A stretch of DNA of 64,000 nt from CAWEFA01 sp963851385 (GCA_963851385.1 CAWKPE010000024.1:41320-105319), one strand, 5' to 3'; positions 17,439 to 28,426 are shown, counted from the first letter of the stretch. Numbers and translations are program-made. Notes: generated by a model from the sequence alone, not told the origin.

Positions 17439-18494
17439 ATGAACACTGACTATAAATTTATGAAGCCTTATAAACTGATATTTATACTAGTAGTATTGGC
17501 CAGTATATTGATTCCTGGATATTTTGTAATTTATTATTGGCTTAGCAACCAGGAAATCAAATTAAGCTCAGTTCTTATGAACATTTTTTTTTCAGCAATT
17601 GTCACATTTTCAATTTCAATTATTAATTACCTGACAATTAGTTATCTTCAAAAAAAATCTCCCTGGCAACATAACAATTACAAGAGATTTTTAATTGAAC
17701 TGATTTTTACAAGTTTCAATGCAGCACTCGTTATATCAACAACTGTTCTAATTTTCTTATTATTATTTAATCATAAGGATTTTCCTAACTTACCATTAAA
17801 AGCTACATTCTTTGCAAATATTGCAATTGCACTGATTGTAAATACTATTGCCGTGTCTATCTATGAAGGAATAACTATTTTTGGGCATTGGAAAAAAGCT
17901 TTAATGGAAACCGAGCAATTGAAACGCGAAAAGGCAGAAAGTCAATATTTAGCTTTAAAAAACCAGGTAAATCCACACTTTTTGTTTAACAGCCTGAATT
18001 CACTTAGTTCATTAATCAGGTTTTCACCGGATAAAGCTGTTGAATTCGTTGATAAATTCTCAAAAATATATCGCTATGTATTAGAAATGAGTGACAAGAT
18101 GGTAGTTGAATTGCGTGAGGAGCTTGATTTTTTGCAATCATATTACTTTTTGCAAAAAATCAGGTTTGGCAATAATTTAGAAATTAATATTAATATCAAT
18201 GCTGAAAAGCTAAATTATTTTGTACTCCCACTTTCAATTCAAATTCTTATTGAAAATGCCATTAAGCATAACGAAATATCGTCTGATCACCCTTTAAAAA
18301 TTACGGTATCTGATGAACAGGATTTTCTGGTTATTTCAAATAACCTTCAACAAAAAATTAACAAGGAAAATACAACAGGTTTAGGTCTGGCAAACCTTAC
18401 AGAACGCTATAAACACTTAACCGACCTGGAACCCGTGTTTTTTGTTAAAGAAGAAAAGTACACAGCTAAAATTCCTTTGATAAAAGAAACTTGA
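17439..18494 (+). CDS. LytS-type sensor histidine kinase
   Basis: Four predicted membrane helices lie in residues 12-148, followed by a short coiled coil and a His_kinase domain. The phosphoacceptor motif is LKNQVNPHFLFNSLNSL (H180), and the ATPase part shows IQILIENAIKHNE and GLGLANLTERY. This is the membrane-integral LytS/YehU class common in Bacteroidota. There is no separate periplasmic sensor domain. The response regulator starts 2 nt after the stop codon, so the two are co-transcribed and function as a pair. Signal unknown. Confidence 0.92.
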   Translation: MNTDYKFMKPYKLIFILVVLASILIPGYFVIYYWLSNQEIKLSSVLMNIFFSAIVTFSISIINYLTISYLQKKSPWQHNNYKRFLIELIFTSFNAALVISTTVLIFLLLFNHKDFPNLPLKATFFANIAIALIVNTIAVSIYEGITIFGHWKKALMETEQLKREKAESQYLALKNQVNPHFLFNSLNSLSSLIRFSPDKAVEFVDKFSKIYRYVLEMSDKMVVELREELDFLQSYYFLQKIRFGNNLEINININAEKLNYFVLPLSIQILIENAIKHNEISSDHPLKITVSDEQDFLVISNNLQQKINKENTTGLGLANLTERYKHLTDLEPVFFVKEEKYTAKIPLIKET

Positions 18495-18496
18495 TC

Positions 18497-19246
18497 ATGT
18501 TAGCAGTAATAATTGAAGATGAGAAACTGGCAGCTGATAACCTTGAATTGATGCTGCATTCAATTGATGAAGAAATAAAAATTCTTGCCAAGATTGAATC
18601 AGTACGTAATTCGGTCAAATGGTTATCTTCCAATACTTGCGATCTTATTTTTCTGGACATTCAACTCTCAGATGGCAATTCATTCAGCATCTTCGACCAT
18701 GTTGATGTAAAAATTCCGGTAATATTTATAACAGCATTTGATCAATACGCTATCCGTGCATTTAAACACAATAGCATTGATTACTTGCTTAAGCCGATTA
18801 ACAAAGACGATTTATCACAAAGCCTGCAAAAATTCTATGAACACTTCCAAAGCCATCAATTCCCTGACTATAAAGCTCTGCTGGAATCATTGCGAAATCC
18901 AGTAAACTATCAGGAAAGATTTCTTGTAACTGCAGGCCAAAAATTAAGAACTATCAAAACTTCAGAAATAGCATATTTTTACGTGCAGACCAAAGGTGTA
19001 TTTCTCTGCACCAAAGAAGATAAGCATTATGACATAAATTATACTCTGGAAAAACTTGAGGAAATGCTTGATCCCAAATCATTTTTTCGCATAAACAGAC
19101 AATATATAGTCAATATTGAAGTAATTGAAAATATGTATATAGTCTCAAAAAGTCGCCTAAAACTCGATATTTTACCCAAGCCATCTGAAGAAGTAATAGT
19201 TAGCGTAAATAATGTACAAGAGTTTAAACTATGGCTGAATAGATAA
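18497..19246 (+). CDS. LytTR-family response regulator
   Basis: The preferred start is the ATG at 18497; a TTG 6 nt upstream would overlap the kinase stop. The receiver domain (1-120) has the acidic pair E7/D8 and phosphoacceptor D54 in LIFLDIQLSDG, then T in ITAFDQYAIRAF and K in LLKPI. The LytTR DNA-binding domain covers about 145-249 (FLVTAGQKLRTIKTSEIAYFY, FFRINRQYIVNIEVIENM). It is the cognate partner of the kinase at 17439-18494 and binds direct-repeat operators as LytTR proteins do. Targets are not identifiable here; the receptor gene upstream is a candidate. Confidence 0.93.
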   Translation: MLAVIIEDEKLAADNLELMLHSIDEEIKILAKIESVRNSVKWLSSNTCDLIFLDIQLSDGNSFSIFDHVDVKIPVIFITAFDQYAIRAFKHNSIDYLLKPINKDDLSQSLQKFYEHFQSHQFPDYKALLESLRNPVNYQERFLVTAGQKLRTIKTSEIAYFYVQTKGVFLCTKEDKHYDINYTLEKLEEMLDPKSFFRINRQYIVNIEVIENMYIVSKSRLKLDILPKPSEEVIVSVNNVQEFKLWLNR

Positions 19247-19418
19247 AAGAGTTCAAAGTTCAAAGTTTTCAGTTGGTAGTTTCCAATTTTTAGTTCTTCT
19301 ATTATTCTGTTTTTTAGATATTCCGCTCTTCTGCATTTTTTATCTTCACAATTCACATCTCCTCAATTCACACATTCATGCACAACAAAAAGTGCTTTAG
19401 CAAAAATATGGGTTCATC

Positions 19419-19448
19419 TTGCTATATTGAAAAAAATAAATAACTTTG
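19419..19448 (+). promoter_or_regulatory. Promoter of rpsO
   Basis: TTG (19419-19421), a 19-nt spacer and TAACTTTG (19441-19448) match the Bacteroidota housekeeping promoter. The predicted start site near 19455 gives a leader of about 37 nt before the rpsO ATG. Confidence 0.65.
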
Positions 19449-19491
19449 CGCTTCAAAATTTTATAATAAAACGATATAACATTAAGTAAAT

Positions 19492-19761
19492 ATGTATTTG
19501 ACAAACGAAAAAAAGCAAGAAATTTTTAAAAAATTTGGCAAATCCAAAACCAATACTGGTTCGGCTGAAAGTCAGGTAGCTTTGTTCACGCATAGGATTA
19601 ACCATCTGACCGAACATTTGAAATTGAACAAAAAAGATTTCAGCACACAAAGAGCATTATTAAAATTGGTTGGACATCGCAGACGACAACTTGATTATTT
19701 AAGAGATACAGACATAACCCGTTACAGGGATATTATTAAATCGCTGAATTTGAGAAAATAA
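19492..19761 (+). CDS. rpsO: 30S ribosomal protein S15
   Basis: This 89-residue protein matches S15 along its whole length, with the diagnostic TGSAESQVALFTHRINHLTEHL, and HRRRQLDYL for rRNA contact. S15 binds the central domain of 16S rRNA early in 30S assembly. It is followed by a hairpin terminator and then pnp, the widely conserved rpsO-pnp order. In enterobacteria PNPase and S15 expression are linked; whether that holds here is not visible. Confidence 0.98.
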   Translation: MYLTNEKKQEIFKKFGKSKTNTGSAESQVALFTHRINHLTEHLKLNKKDFSTQRALLKLVGHRRRQLDYLRDTDITRYRDIIKSLNLRK

Positions 19762-19787
19762 AAGGCAATGACAATTGCCTTTTTTTG
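19761..19787 (+). terminator. Intrinsic terminator between rpsO and pnp
   Basis: AAAGGCAAT (19761-19769) pairs with ATTGCCTTT (19774-19782) around a 4-nt loop, followed by a run of T. It overlaps the rpsO stop codon and may be an attenuator for read-through into pnp. Confidence 0.75.
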
Positions 19788-19820
19788 TGTATTAATATTT
19801 CTATTTTTAAAAAATTTAAC

Positions 19821-21977
19821 ATGTATAAATTAATTGAAACTTCAATAGATCTGGGTGGAGGAAGAACCATAACACTGGAAACTGGCAAACTGGCTAAGCA
19901 GGCTGATGGTTCCGTAGTACTGAAAATGGGAAAAACAATGTTGCTGGCGACAGTTGTTGCAGCCCAGGAAGCTAAAGAAGATACAGATTATATGCCGCTT
20001 TCTGTGGAATATAAAGAGAAATTTGCTGCATTGGGCCGTTTCCCGGGAGGTTTTATGAAAAGGGAAGCCAGACCTTCTGACTATGAAATTCTTATTGCCC
20101 GTCTTGTTGACAGAGCTTTACGTCCATTATTCCCGGATAATTTTCATGCTGAAACCTTTGTTACTATTAATCTAATTTCAGCCGATAAAGATATTATGCC
20201 TGATGCTTTAGCAGGATTAGTTGCATCAGCAGCCCTTTCAGTTTCCGACATTCCTTTTAATGGTCCAATTTCTGAAGTCCGCGTTGGCCGAATTGATGGC
20301 AAGCTTATCATAAACCCTACATTTACCGAACTAAAGGATTCTGATATAGATATTATGGTTGGAGCAACTTATGACAATATTCTTATGGTGGAAGGCGAAA
20401 TGAACGAAGTGAGTGAAGAGGACATGCTTGAAGCCATTAAATTTGCTCATACTGAAATTAAAAAGCACTGCAAAGCCCAAATAGAATTTGCCAAGAAAGT
20501 CGGTAAACTCACAAAACGTGAATATAATCATGAGGAAAATGATGAGGACCTAAAAAAACGAATCTGGGATGAATTATATGACAAAGTATATAAAATTGCG
20601 AAATCTTTTGTGCCTAAACATGAGCGCGGAGAAGCGTTCACTAAATTGAAAGAAGATTTTATGCTTACCATTCCTGAAGAGGAACGTGAGTCGAAAAAAA
20701 TAATGGTTGAGCGGTATTATCATGAAGTAGAAAAAGAGGCAATGCGAAATATGATTCTTAATGAAGGAATCCGTCTGGATGGGCGAAAAATGGATGAAAT
20801 TAGACCTATATGGTGCGAAATTGATTACTTACCTGCTGCTCACGGTTCAGCTATATTCACGCGTGGAGAAACTCAGTCTCTTACTACTGTGACGTTGGGC
20901 ACAAAACTCGACGAAAAAGTCATTGATGAAGTAATGATCCAGGGATCAGAGAAATTTGTTTTACATTATAATTTTCCTCCATTCTCTACCGGCGAAGCAA
21001 AGTCAGCACGTGGTTTGAGTCGTCGCGAAATTGGTCACGGTAACCTCGCACATCGTGCATTGAAGAAAATGATTCCAAACGGACCAGAAAATCCATACAC
21101 TGTAAGGGTTGTCTCCGATATTCTTGAATCGAACGGTTCATCATCAATGGCTACTGTTTGTGCTGGTACTCTTGCACTCTTGGATTCAGGTATTAAAATG
21201 AAAAAGCCTGTTTCAGGTATTGCAATGGGTCTGATTACCGATACAAAAAGCAAAAAATATGCCATATTATCAGACATACTAGGCGATGAGGACCATCTCG
21301 GTGACATGGATTTCAAAGTTGCAGGAACAAAAGATGGAATTACAGCAACGCAAATGGATATTAAAGTTGAGGGTCTTTCATACGAAATTATGGCTAAAGC
21401 CCTTCAACAGGCTAAAGAAGGCAGAATGCATATTCTGGGTAAAATTACTGAAGTAATGCCTGAGCCTCGTGCTGACTATAAACCACATACTCCAAGAATT
21501 ATTCAGATTTTTATTCCCCGCGAAAGTATTGGTGCTGTTATTGGTCCCGGTGGTAAAATTATCCAGGAAATACAGCGTGAAACCGGCTCTACAATTGTAA
21601 TTGAAGAAATAGGTAACCAGGGTGTTGTAGATATTTTTGCTGAAAACAAAGAAGCCATTGATGCTGCTTTGAAACGCATCAAGGGAATAATTGCCATACC
21701 TGAAGAAGGTGAAATTTATAAAGGTAAAGTAAAGTCAATAATGGCTTATGGCGCTTTTGTCGAAATACTTCCCGGTAAAGACGGATTGTTGCACATCTCT
21801 GAAATTGACTGGAAACGTGTTAACAAAGTTGAAGATGTATTAAAAGAAGGTGATGAGATTGATGTCAAACTTATTGAAATTGATAAAAAGACAAACAAGC
21901 TGAAACTATCACGCAGGGTATTGCTTCCTAAACCTGAAAAAGAAGACAAACCTCCAAAACAGGACAAACCGGAATAA
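19821..21977 (+). CDS. pnp: Polyribonucleotide nucleotidyltransferase (PNPase)
   Basis: The start is set at ATG 19821 (MYKLIETSIDLGGGR), the conserved N-terminus; an upstream in-frame extension into the terminator is unlikely. Domains in order are RNase PH 1 (about 15-145), a PNPase alpha-helical linker, RNase PH 2 (about 320-530, FPPFSTGEAKSARGLSRREIG), KH (about 560-615, IPRESIGAVIGPGGKIIQEI) and S1 (about 625-695, YKGKVKSIMAYGAFVEI). At 718 residues the length is normal. It is a 3'-5' phosphorolytic exoribonuclease and component of mRNA turnover. The tail is rich in Lys, Glu and Pro. Confidence 0.98.
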   Translation: MYKLIETSIDLGGGRTITLETGKLAKQADGSVVLKMGKTMLLATVVAAQEAKEDTDYMPLSVEYKEKFAALGRFPGGFMKREARPSDYEILIARLVDRALRPLFPDNFHAETFVTINLISADKDIMPDALAGLVASAALSVSDIPFNGPISEVRVGRIDGKLIINPTFTELKDSDIDIMVGATYDNILMVEGEMNEVSEEDMLEAIKFAHTEIKKHCKAQIEFAKKVGKLTKREYNHEENDEDLKKRIWDELYDKVYKIAKSFVPKHERGEAFTKLKEDFMLTIPEEERESKKIMVERYYHEVEKEAMRNMILNEGIRLDGRKMDEIRPIWCEIDYLPAAHGSAIFTRGETQSLTTVTLGTKLDEKVIDEVMIQGSEKFVLHYNFPPFSTGEAKSARGLSRREIGHGNLAHRALKKMIPNGPENPYTVRVVSDILESNGSSSMATVCAGTLALLDSGIKMKKPVSGIAMGLITDTKSKKYAILSDILGDEDHLGDMDFKVAGTKDGITATQMDIKVEGLSYEIMAKALQQAKEGRMHILGKITEVMPEPRADYKPHTPRIIQIFIPRESIGAVIGPGGKIIQEIQRETGSTIVIEEIGNQGVVDIFAENKEAIDAALKRIKGIIAIPEEGEIYKGKVKSIMAYGAFVEILPGKDGLLHISEIDWKRVNKVEDVLKEGDEIDVKLIEIDKKTNKLKLSRRVLLPKPEKEDKPPKQDKPE

Positions 21978-21986
21978 TCAAAAATA

Positions 21987-22982
21987 TTACTTCATGGGCC
22001 TGTAAATAAATATTTCATCAGTAGGTTCAGCGGGTTTTGATATATAGGCAATTGCACCACCAAGGTAAAATAACATACCGCTATAATAAGCAAGTCCTGA
22101 ACCATACCTGGGAACAGGAATTTTGCCAACAGAAGACCATATTCCTTCAGATTCATCATACAGGTATACTCTATCATCTATTGCATTTGTGGATAAACCA
22201 CCGGCAATATAAAGTCGTTTGTTATATACAACTGCACTAAAATAATCTGATTTTGCCGGAGCCATTGGCCCTTCCGATTGTATTGCATTTTCAGGATTAA
22301 ATATTTGAAATTCCGAACCGGAGGTTCCAATGAGAAATATCTTTTTATCAATTACTGCCGATGATGTTATACCTGACAATGGTTGCAAGTTTGATGGAAT
22401 AAATTTTGTATTAACCAGTTCCCAAAGATCTTTAGCAGGATCATACTTTTCTAAAGAACCATTAGTGTTCTCCCCTCCTATTGCAAATATAAAACCTTCA
22501 ATACTTTCTAAGGCAAATCTTGCCCGGGGAAAAAACATAGAATTTTTTTGTGTCCATTTTTTAGCCGATAGATCATATTCATAAAGTGTCGCAGAAGGTG
22601 ACCATTTTGCATCATAACCACCGGCAATATAAAGTTTATTTCCAATACAACAGGCACCAAAAAAACATCTTGCAAAATCTGTAACAGTCAATTTTTTTAC
22701 AATGCCACTGGATGGGTTAAATTCATATACTATAACTTGAGTATCACCCAATAAAGCCAAATTCTTTATGTTTAATTTCTTCTGAAAACCCTCACAGTTA
22801 CTCTGGCTTATTACAAAGTATTTACCTTTTGCCTGAACCATTTGAGGCATCATTAAGGGCACCGGAAGTTTTGCCAGTTGCAGATTATTAGCTACCCTTT
22901 TTGTGCGGTGAGCATCTAAAGAACTTATTAGTATTAAGAAAGCTGCAACCGCTACTATCATTTGCAAGGATCTTTTTTTCAT
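21987..22982 (-). CDS. Secreted kelch-repeat protein
   Basis: The ATG at 22982 (MKKRSLQMIVAVAAFLILISS) gives a signal peptide; an upstream frame extension to 23009 is less likely. The mature part has kelch-type blades with the GG and W spacing (KLYIAGGYDAKW, FIFAIGGENTN, RLYIAGGLSTN, MLFYLGGA), suggesting a six-bladed beta-propeller. There are no catalytic residues to name, and a binding role is likely. It is convergent with pnp, only 9 nt apart, without a clear terminator between them. Confidence 0.85.
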   Translation of the reverse strand: MKKRSLQMIVAVAAFLILISSLDAHRTKRVANNLQLAKLPVPLMMPQMVQAKGKYFVISQSNCEGFQKKLNIKNLALLGDTQVIVYEFNPSSGIVKKLTVTDFARCFFGACCIGNKLYIAGGYDAKWSPSATLYEYDLSAKKWTQKNSMFFPRARFALESIEGFIFAIGGENTNGSLEKYDPAKDLWELVNTKFIPSNLQPLSGITSSAVIDKKIFLIGTSGSEFQIFNPENAIQSEGPMAPAKSDYFSAVVYNKRLYIAGGLSTNAIDDRVYLYDESEGIWSSVGKIPVPRYGSGLAYYSGMLFYLGGAIAYISKPAEPTDEIFIYRPMK

Positions 22983-23363
22983 TTTGGTAAATTTTAATTT
23001 CAAGTACAAAATAAAATAATATTATTAAAATTTATCTCATTACCTTAAAACTTTAAATCCTAAAGGTATATGTAAAAAATCATCATCTTATCTTCTCAAC
23101 ATTTAAATTATTCTAAATTCTTAGGTTGATTGCTGACGAATATTCTATCAATAATTTACTACAATCTTTATGCCGATTAATAAAATATTTCAAAATCTAT
23201 AACTTTTTTCTTGCCGAATTGTTTAAATTTGATTATATTTTAATCTTTATTTTTGATTATATTTTAATCATTTGTAATTAATTATTAATCCTGCCTGTAG
23301 CAGGCTGGTACTGCGTCCTGGTTCTTGATTCTTGGTTCTTTGCTCTATATTCTTTGTTCTATT
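22983..23363. other. Intergenic region with direct repeat and hairpin
   Basis: A 15-mer GATTATATTTTAATC, itself nearly palindromic, occurs twice about 23 nt apart near 23231 and 23254. A short hairpin GCCTGTAGCAGGC lies near 23294, and a T/C-rich repetitive stretch (TTCTTG/GTTCTTTG words) precedes the polymerase gene. No gene was found. Confidence 0.5.
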
Positions 23364-26305
23364 ATGTACCTAAACTGTCACTCATATTACAGTCTTCGCT
23401 ACGGCACCATGACGGTGGATGAGATTGTAAATTGTGCTTTCCAAAACAGAGTCAAAGCACTTGCACTAACTGATATCAATAGCACTATGGGCACGGTGGA
23501 TTTTGTCAAGGCATGCAAACAAAAAGGAATTCATCCTGTTGCAGGCATTGAATTTCGCAACAGTAACGAATTGTTGTATATAGGAATTGCTATTAATAAC
23601 CAAGGATTTCGGGAGTTGAATGAATTTCTTACAGATTGCAGTCTTAAAGGAGGGAAACTACCTGATATTGCCCCGGCATTTCACGATGCCTATATCATTT
23701 ATCCCTTCGTATCCCATAAACAACTGCGTTTACGTGACAATGAATTCATTGGTATAAAACCGTCTGATCATACACGATTGGCTACTTCGGAACATCGTTA
23801 TCATCTGGCTAAAACTTGTAGCCTTATTTCCGGTTACTTTTGCGAACCATAAAGATTATGATTTGCATCTCAATCTTCGTGCTATTGACAATAATACTTT
23901 ATTTACCAAATTGACACCAGTGCAGGTTGCAGGACGTTATGAGGCATTCCTTCCCATTGATGAAATCCGTGCCCTGTATGAAGATTTTCCACAGATTATC
24001 AAAAATACAGATCAGCTAATGAATAACTGTTCGATTGATTTCGATTTCGGCACAATTAAAAACAAGCAAATCTTTACCAACAGCCGCTATGATGATCGCC
24101 TGCTTCTCGAAAAATTAGCATTCGAAGGACTTGAATATCGCTATGGCAATAATAACCCTGAAGCTTCACGGAGGATGAAGCATGAACTGGAAATAATAGA
24201 TAAACTGGGCTTTTCATCGTATTTTCTTATTACCTGGGATATCATCCGTTATTCTATGAACCGGGGATTCTACCACGTTGGCCGTGGAAGCGGAGCCAAT
24301 AGTATCGTAGCGTATTGCCTGAAAATAACCAACGTTGATCCCATTGAACTTGATCTCTATTTCGAACGTTTTATCAATCCCAAGCGAACCAGCCCTCCCG
24401 ATTTCGATATTGACTACTCATGGCAAGAGCGTGACGAAGTACTCAACTATATTTTTAAGCGCTATGGTGATCGGCATACTGCGCTGATTTGCGCCATATC
24501 CACGTTTCGCGATCGTTCTATCTTCCGGGAATTAGGAAAAGTTCATGGATTGCCGAAGGAAGAGATTGACCGGTTGGTGCATAATCCCGCCGATCCACTT
24601 TGTCAGAATGATATTACAAAACGTATGTTCGAAGTGGGCAACCGACTGATGGATTTTCCCGAATATCCGCAGTATTCATGCAGGCGGTGTGCTTGTGTCC
24701 GAAGAACCTATAACCTGTTATACTGCGCTTGATTTACCGCCAAAAGGTTTTCTCACAACGCACTGGGACATGTATGTTGCCGAAGATCTGGGCTATGAAA
24801 AATTAGATATACTCAGTCAGCGCGGAATCGGGCATATAAAAGATTCTGCAGGTATAATTAAAGAAAATCGAGGCATAGATATAGATGTTTATGATGTTCC
24901 GCATTTCAAAGCTGATCCGAAAGTGCAGGATTACCTACGAAGAGGTGAAGCTATCGGTTGCTTTTATGTTGAAAGTCCTGCCATGCGCGGCTTGCTTAAC
25001 AAACTTCGTTGCGATAATTATTTGAGCCTTGTGGCTGCAAGCAGCATTATCAGGCCAGGTGTAGCCAAAAGCGGAATGATGAAGGAATATATCAAACGCT
25101 TCCATAACCCTGCCGAAATAAACTACCTGCACCCTGTGATGGAAGAGCAATTGAAAGAAACGTTCGGAGTGATGGTTTACCAGGAAGATGTGATAAAGGT
25201 TTGCCATCATTTCGCAGGTCTCGATCTTGCCGATGCCGATGTGTTGCGCCGTGCCATGAGTGGCAAGTTTCGATCCAAGGCAGAATTTGCCCGTATTGTA
25301 AATAAGTTCTTTTCCAACTGCAAGGAATTCGGATACCAGGATGAGCTTACAAAAGAAGTATGGAGACAAATTGAATCGTTTGCCGGATATTCTTTTTCCA
25401 AAGCTCACTCAGCCTCATTTGCAGTAGAAAGTTTTCAAAGTCTCTATCTAAAAGCACATTTTCCGCTCGAGCACATGGTAGCAGTTATCAATAACTTTGG
25501 CGGGTTTTACCCGACATGGGTATATGTGAATGAAGCACAACGTTTTGGAGCTAACATTTGTCTGCCATGTGTAAACAATAGTAATTTCCTGACAACTATT
25601 AAAGGTACCAACATTTACCTGGGAGTTGTCCATCTGCAGAACCTCGAAAAACAGGTGTCCTATGCTATTGAAAAAGAACGCCAGCGCAATGGCAATTATT
25701 CCGGCCTTGAAGATTTCATCAATCGTGTTTCGGCCGGATTAGAACAACTCGTTCTACTTATCCGCATAGATGCATTCCGGTTCACAGGCAAGAGCAAAAA
25801 AGAACTTTTATGGAAAGCCCACATGATACTAGGACGCAGTACACCAACACCTAACCAGGGTATGCTGTTCAAACAGCAAAATAAGGAGTTTAGCTTACCT
25901 CCGCTTGAGCAAAGTGCTGTTGAAGATACTTTTGACGAGATGGAACTTTTAGGTTTCCCGGTAACAAAATCCATGTTCGACTTGCTTGAGACAAATTTTC
26001 GGGGAGAAATTATGGCCCGTGACATGATACAACATGTTGGCAAAAAAGTACGCATGCTTGGCAACCTGGTAACTATTAAAAATGTGCGTACCGTGAAACA
26101 TGAGTGGATGCACTTCGGCACTTTCCTTGATACCTCAGGTGAATCCTTCGATACGGTTCATTTTCCCAATTCTTTGAGAAAATATAGTTTCAAGGGCCCT
26201 GGTATTTACCTGGTTCTTGGAACCATTACCGAAGAGTTTGGCTTTCCCAGCATGACTGTCGAAAAAATGGCGAAGCTACCTCTGGTAAAAGATCCAAGGT
26301 ATTAA
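23364..26305 (+). CDS. DNA polymerase III alpha subunit, short second-copy type (two frameshifts)
   Basis: The start is MYLNCHSYYSLRYGTM (ATG 23364), the PHP domain motif. The polymerase core shows HVGRGSGANSIVAYC, PDFDIDYSW with the two catalytic aspartates, and LDILSQRGIGHI with the third. A tandem helix-hairpin-helix and an OB-like end (VRMLGNLVTIKNVRTVKHEWM) follow. The frame breaks at 23811-23814 (an AAAA run) and near 24670-24680; removing one base at each restores 979 residues. This length fits the DnaE-like polymerases of Bacteroidota that work with Y-family enzymes in induced mutagenesis, but no imuB or dinB neighbour is present. Breaks are probable indel errors. Confidence 0.85.
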
Positions 26306-26512
26306 CTATTGACGATAGTCAATAGACGCAAGTTAAATTAAAAAGCTAATACCTATATGAGTGCGAAAGATTTATTTCACTATTAATAATAAATGGTATT
26401 TTAAATGAGTAGAAATTTAATGCATATTATTATATTTGGATAGCTACTAGTAACCTCAAATGATATATGATTGCTAGTTGAGGCAATGAAAAAATAATAT
26501 AATTTTAAAATC

Positions 26513-27109
26513 ATGTACAAAGCACTTGGACAACAATTAAGAAAACCTTCAGGATTTTTTGGAAAGTTGGTTTCAAAAATACTGCAGCTAAAAAATAGAC
26601 AGTTTTATATTAAAATTCTGCATGAATTAGACTTAAAACCCGGAGATAAAATTTTTGAAATTGGCTATGGACCAGGTCTGGGCATTAAGATGATTGTTAA
26701 AAATATAAATGATTGCTCAATTAGCGGGATAGATTTTTCAGAATTAATGTACAAGCAAGCCGTTAGGCGTAATAAAAAGTATATTGAAAGCGGATTGGTA
26801 AATTTGAGTCTTGGCAATTTTTTAACTGCTGAACCGGATATTGAAAAATACAACAAAATATTCTGTGTGAACGTAATTTATTTCTGGAGCGATATAAGTA
26901 TAGCATTCAGGAAAATATATGTCATGTTAAAAAAAGGCGGAATATTTTGTATTTATATGGAACACCAAAAAGATTTAGTAAAAAATAAATTTACAATAGA
27001 ATTTAATTTGTATTCCATAGATAAAGTTGAAAGTGCTTTAAAGGAAGCCGGGTTTGAAAGTGTCGAGTATAAATTAGTACCCGGATATTATATTAAAGCA
27101 AAAAAATAA
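26513..27109 (+). CDS. Class I SAM-dependent methyltransferase
   Basis: This 198-residue protein has motif I (KIFEIGYGPGLG, about 46-57), motif II (SISGIDFSELM) and a post-motif LKKGGIFCIYM, as in Methyltransf_11/25 enzymes. The N-terminal basic stretch (KPSGFFGKLVSKILQ) may contact membranes or a substrate. Substrate unknown; the neighbours, a polymerase and a glycosidase, give no clue. Confidence 0.88.
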   Translation: MYKALGQQLRKPSGFFGKLVSKILQLKNRQFYIKILHELDLKPGDKIFEIGYGPGLGIKMIVKNINDCSISGIDFSELMYKQAVRRNKKYIESGLVNLSLGNFLTAEPDIEKYNKIFCVNVIYFWSDISIAFRKIYVMLKKGGIFCIYMEHQKDLVKNKFTIEFNLYSIDKVESALKEAGFESVEYKLVPGYYIKAKK

Positions 27110-27145
27110 CAATTCGGTAAACAATATATTGTTAAACTATATTAT

Positions 27146-28312
27146 ATGACTTTATTCAAAATCAATCGGCGAATATTTATCAAACAAACCGGCTTAACTG
27201 TTGCCGGATTAGCCCTGGTTAGTAAGTCAACCGACGATTTTAAAAAAATATCAACTATGAAGAATAAACTGCCCCGGTGGAAAGGATTTAACCTTCAGGA
27301 CTTTTATACTCCAGTTCCTGGTCCAAATTCTGCCAATAAAATGACAAGTGAAGATGAGTTACGCTGGATAGCAGATTGGGGATTCGATTTTATACGTTTA
27401 CCTCTAGCTTACCCTCGTTATATTGATTTTGACATTTCAAAAGGAATGACTCCCGGAGATGTATATAAAATTAATGAAAAAGTCGTGAACGAAATAGATA
27501 ATTTTATATTCACGGCTCATAAATGCGGGTTACACGTTAGCCTTAATCTCCACCGTGCTCCCGGATATTGCGTGAACTCGGGATTTAAAGAGCCATTTGA
27601 TTTATGGAAAGACAAAGCTGCCCAGGATGCATTTTATTTTCACTGGGGCATGTGGGCGAAAAGATATAAAAATGTGTCGCCAAAAAAAATTAGCTTTGAT
27701 TTGCTCAACGAACCATGTATCAGAGAAGATTTAAATGATCAACATTCTGCAAAAATTTCTGTACCCGGAAAACTTTACCGTATGTTAATAATGAATGCTG
27801 CTAAAGTAATCCGGGATGCCAATCCAGATCGTATAATCATTGCAGATGGCAATGATATTGGGAACTCGATCATTCCTGAAATAGAGGATTTGGATATTGC
27901 CCAAGGCTGTAGAGGATATACCCCGCACTTTGTTTCACATTATAAAGCCCCATGGGCATATAAAGATCCTGACCTCTTACCTACACCAACGTGGCCCGGA
28001 AAAGAGAATGGACAGTATTTCGGGAATGAACAACTGGAAGCTTATTACAAACCATGGATTGAACTTGTGAATAAGGGTATTGGCGTGCATTGCGGAGAAT
28101 GCGGATGCTGGAACAAAACTCCTCATGATGTATTCCTCGCCTGGTTTGAAGATGTATTAGATATTCTCACCAAAAATAAGATTGGTTATGCACTATGGAA
28201 CTTTAAAGGTGACTTTGGTATTTTGGATTCGGGCCGTAAAGATGTAGATTATGAAATATGGCGCGGACACAACCTCGATAGTAAACTGCTCAATTTACTT
28301 AAGAAACATTAA
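27146..28312 (+). CDS. Glycoside hydrolase family 5 (cellulase-like), Tat-type signal
   Basis: The N-terminus NRRIFIKQTGLTVAGLAL resembles a Tat signal with twin arginine, so it may be exported folded. The GH5 barrel follows: RWKGFNLQDF, FIRLPLAYPRY, SLNLHRAPGY, then the acid/base E189 in FDLLNEP and nucleophile E318 in HCGECG. W and NFKGDFGIL close the barrel. It is typical of endoglucanase or exo-glucosidase activity on beta-glucans, and the exact subfamily is not resolvable by eye. It is a stand-alone gene followed by a strong terminator. Confidence 0.9.
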   Translation: MTLFKINRRIFIKQTGLTVAGLALVSKSTDDFKKISTMKNKLPRWKGFNLQDFYTPVPGPNSANKMTSEDELRWIADWGFDFIRLPLAYPRYIDFDISKGMTPGDVYKINEKVVNEIDNFIFTAHKCGLHVSLNLHRAPGYCVNSGFKEPFDLWKDKAAQDAFYFHWGMWAKRYKNVSPKKISFDLLNEPCIREDLNDQHSAKISVPGKLYRMLIMNAAKVIRDANPDRIIIADGNDIGNSIIPEIEDLDIAQGCRGYTPHFVSHYKAPWAYKDPDLLPTPTWPGKENGQYFGNEQLEAYYKPWIELVNKGIGVHCGECGCWNKTPHDVFLAWFEDVLDILTKNKIGYALWNFKGDFGILDSGRKDVDYEIWRGHNLDSKLLNLLKKH

Positions 28313-28426
28313 AATATCTTAATTTCACAAATTTTAAGTCTTTTCGATAAAAAACTCCGCAAGTTATTTCAATTAACTTTGTCAAATGAACAATAGGTTT
28401 ATCAACTATAAAGTTTAGTTTTTCTC

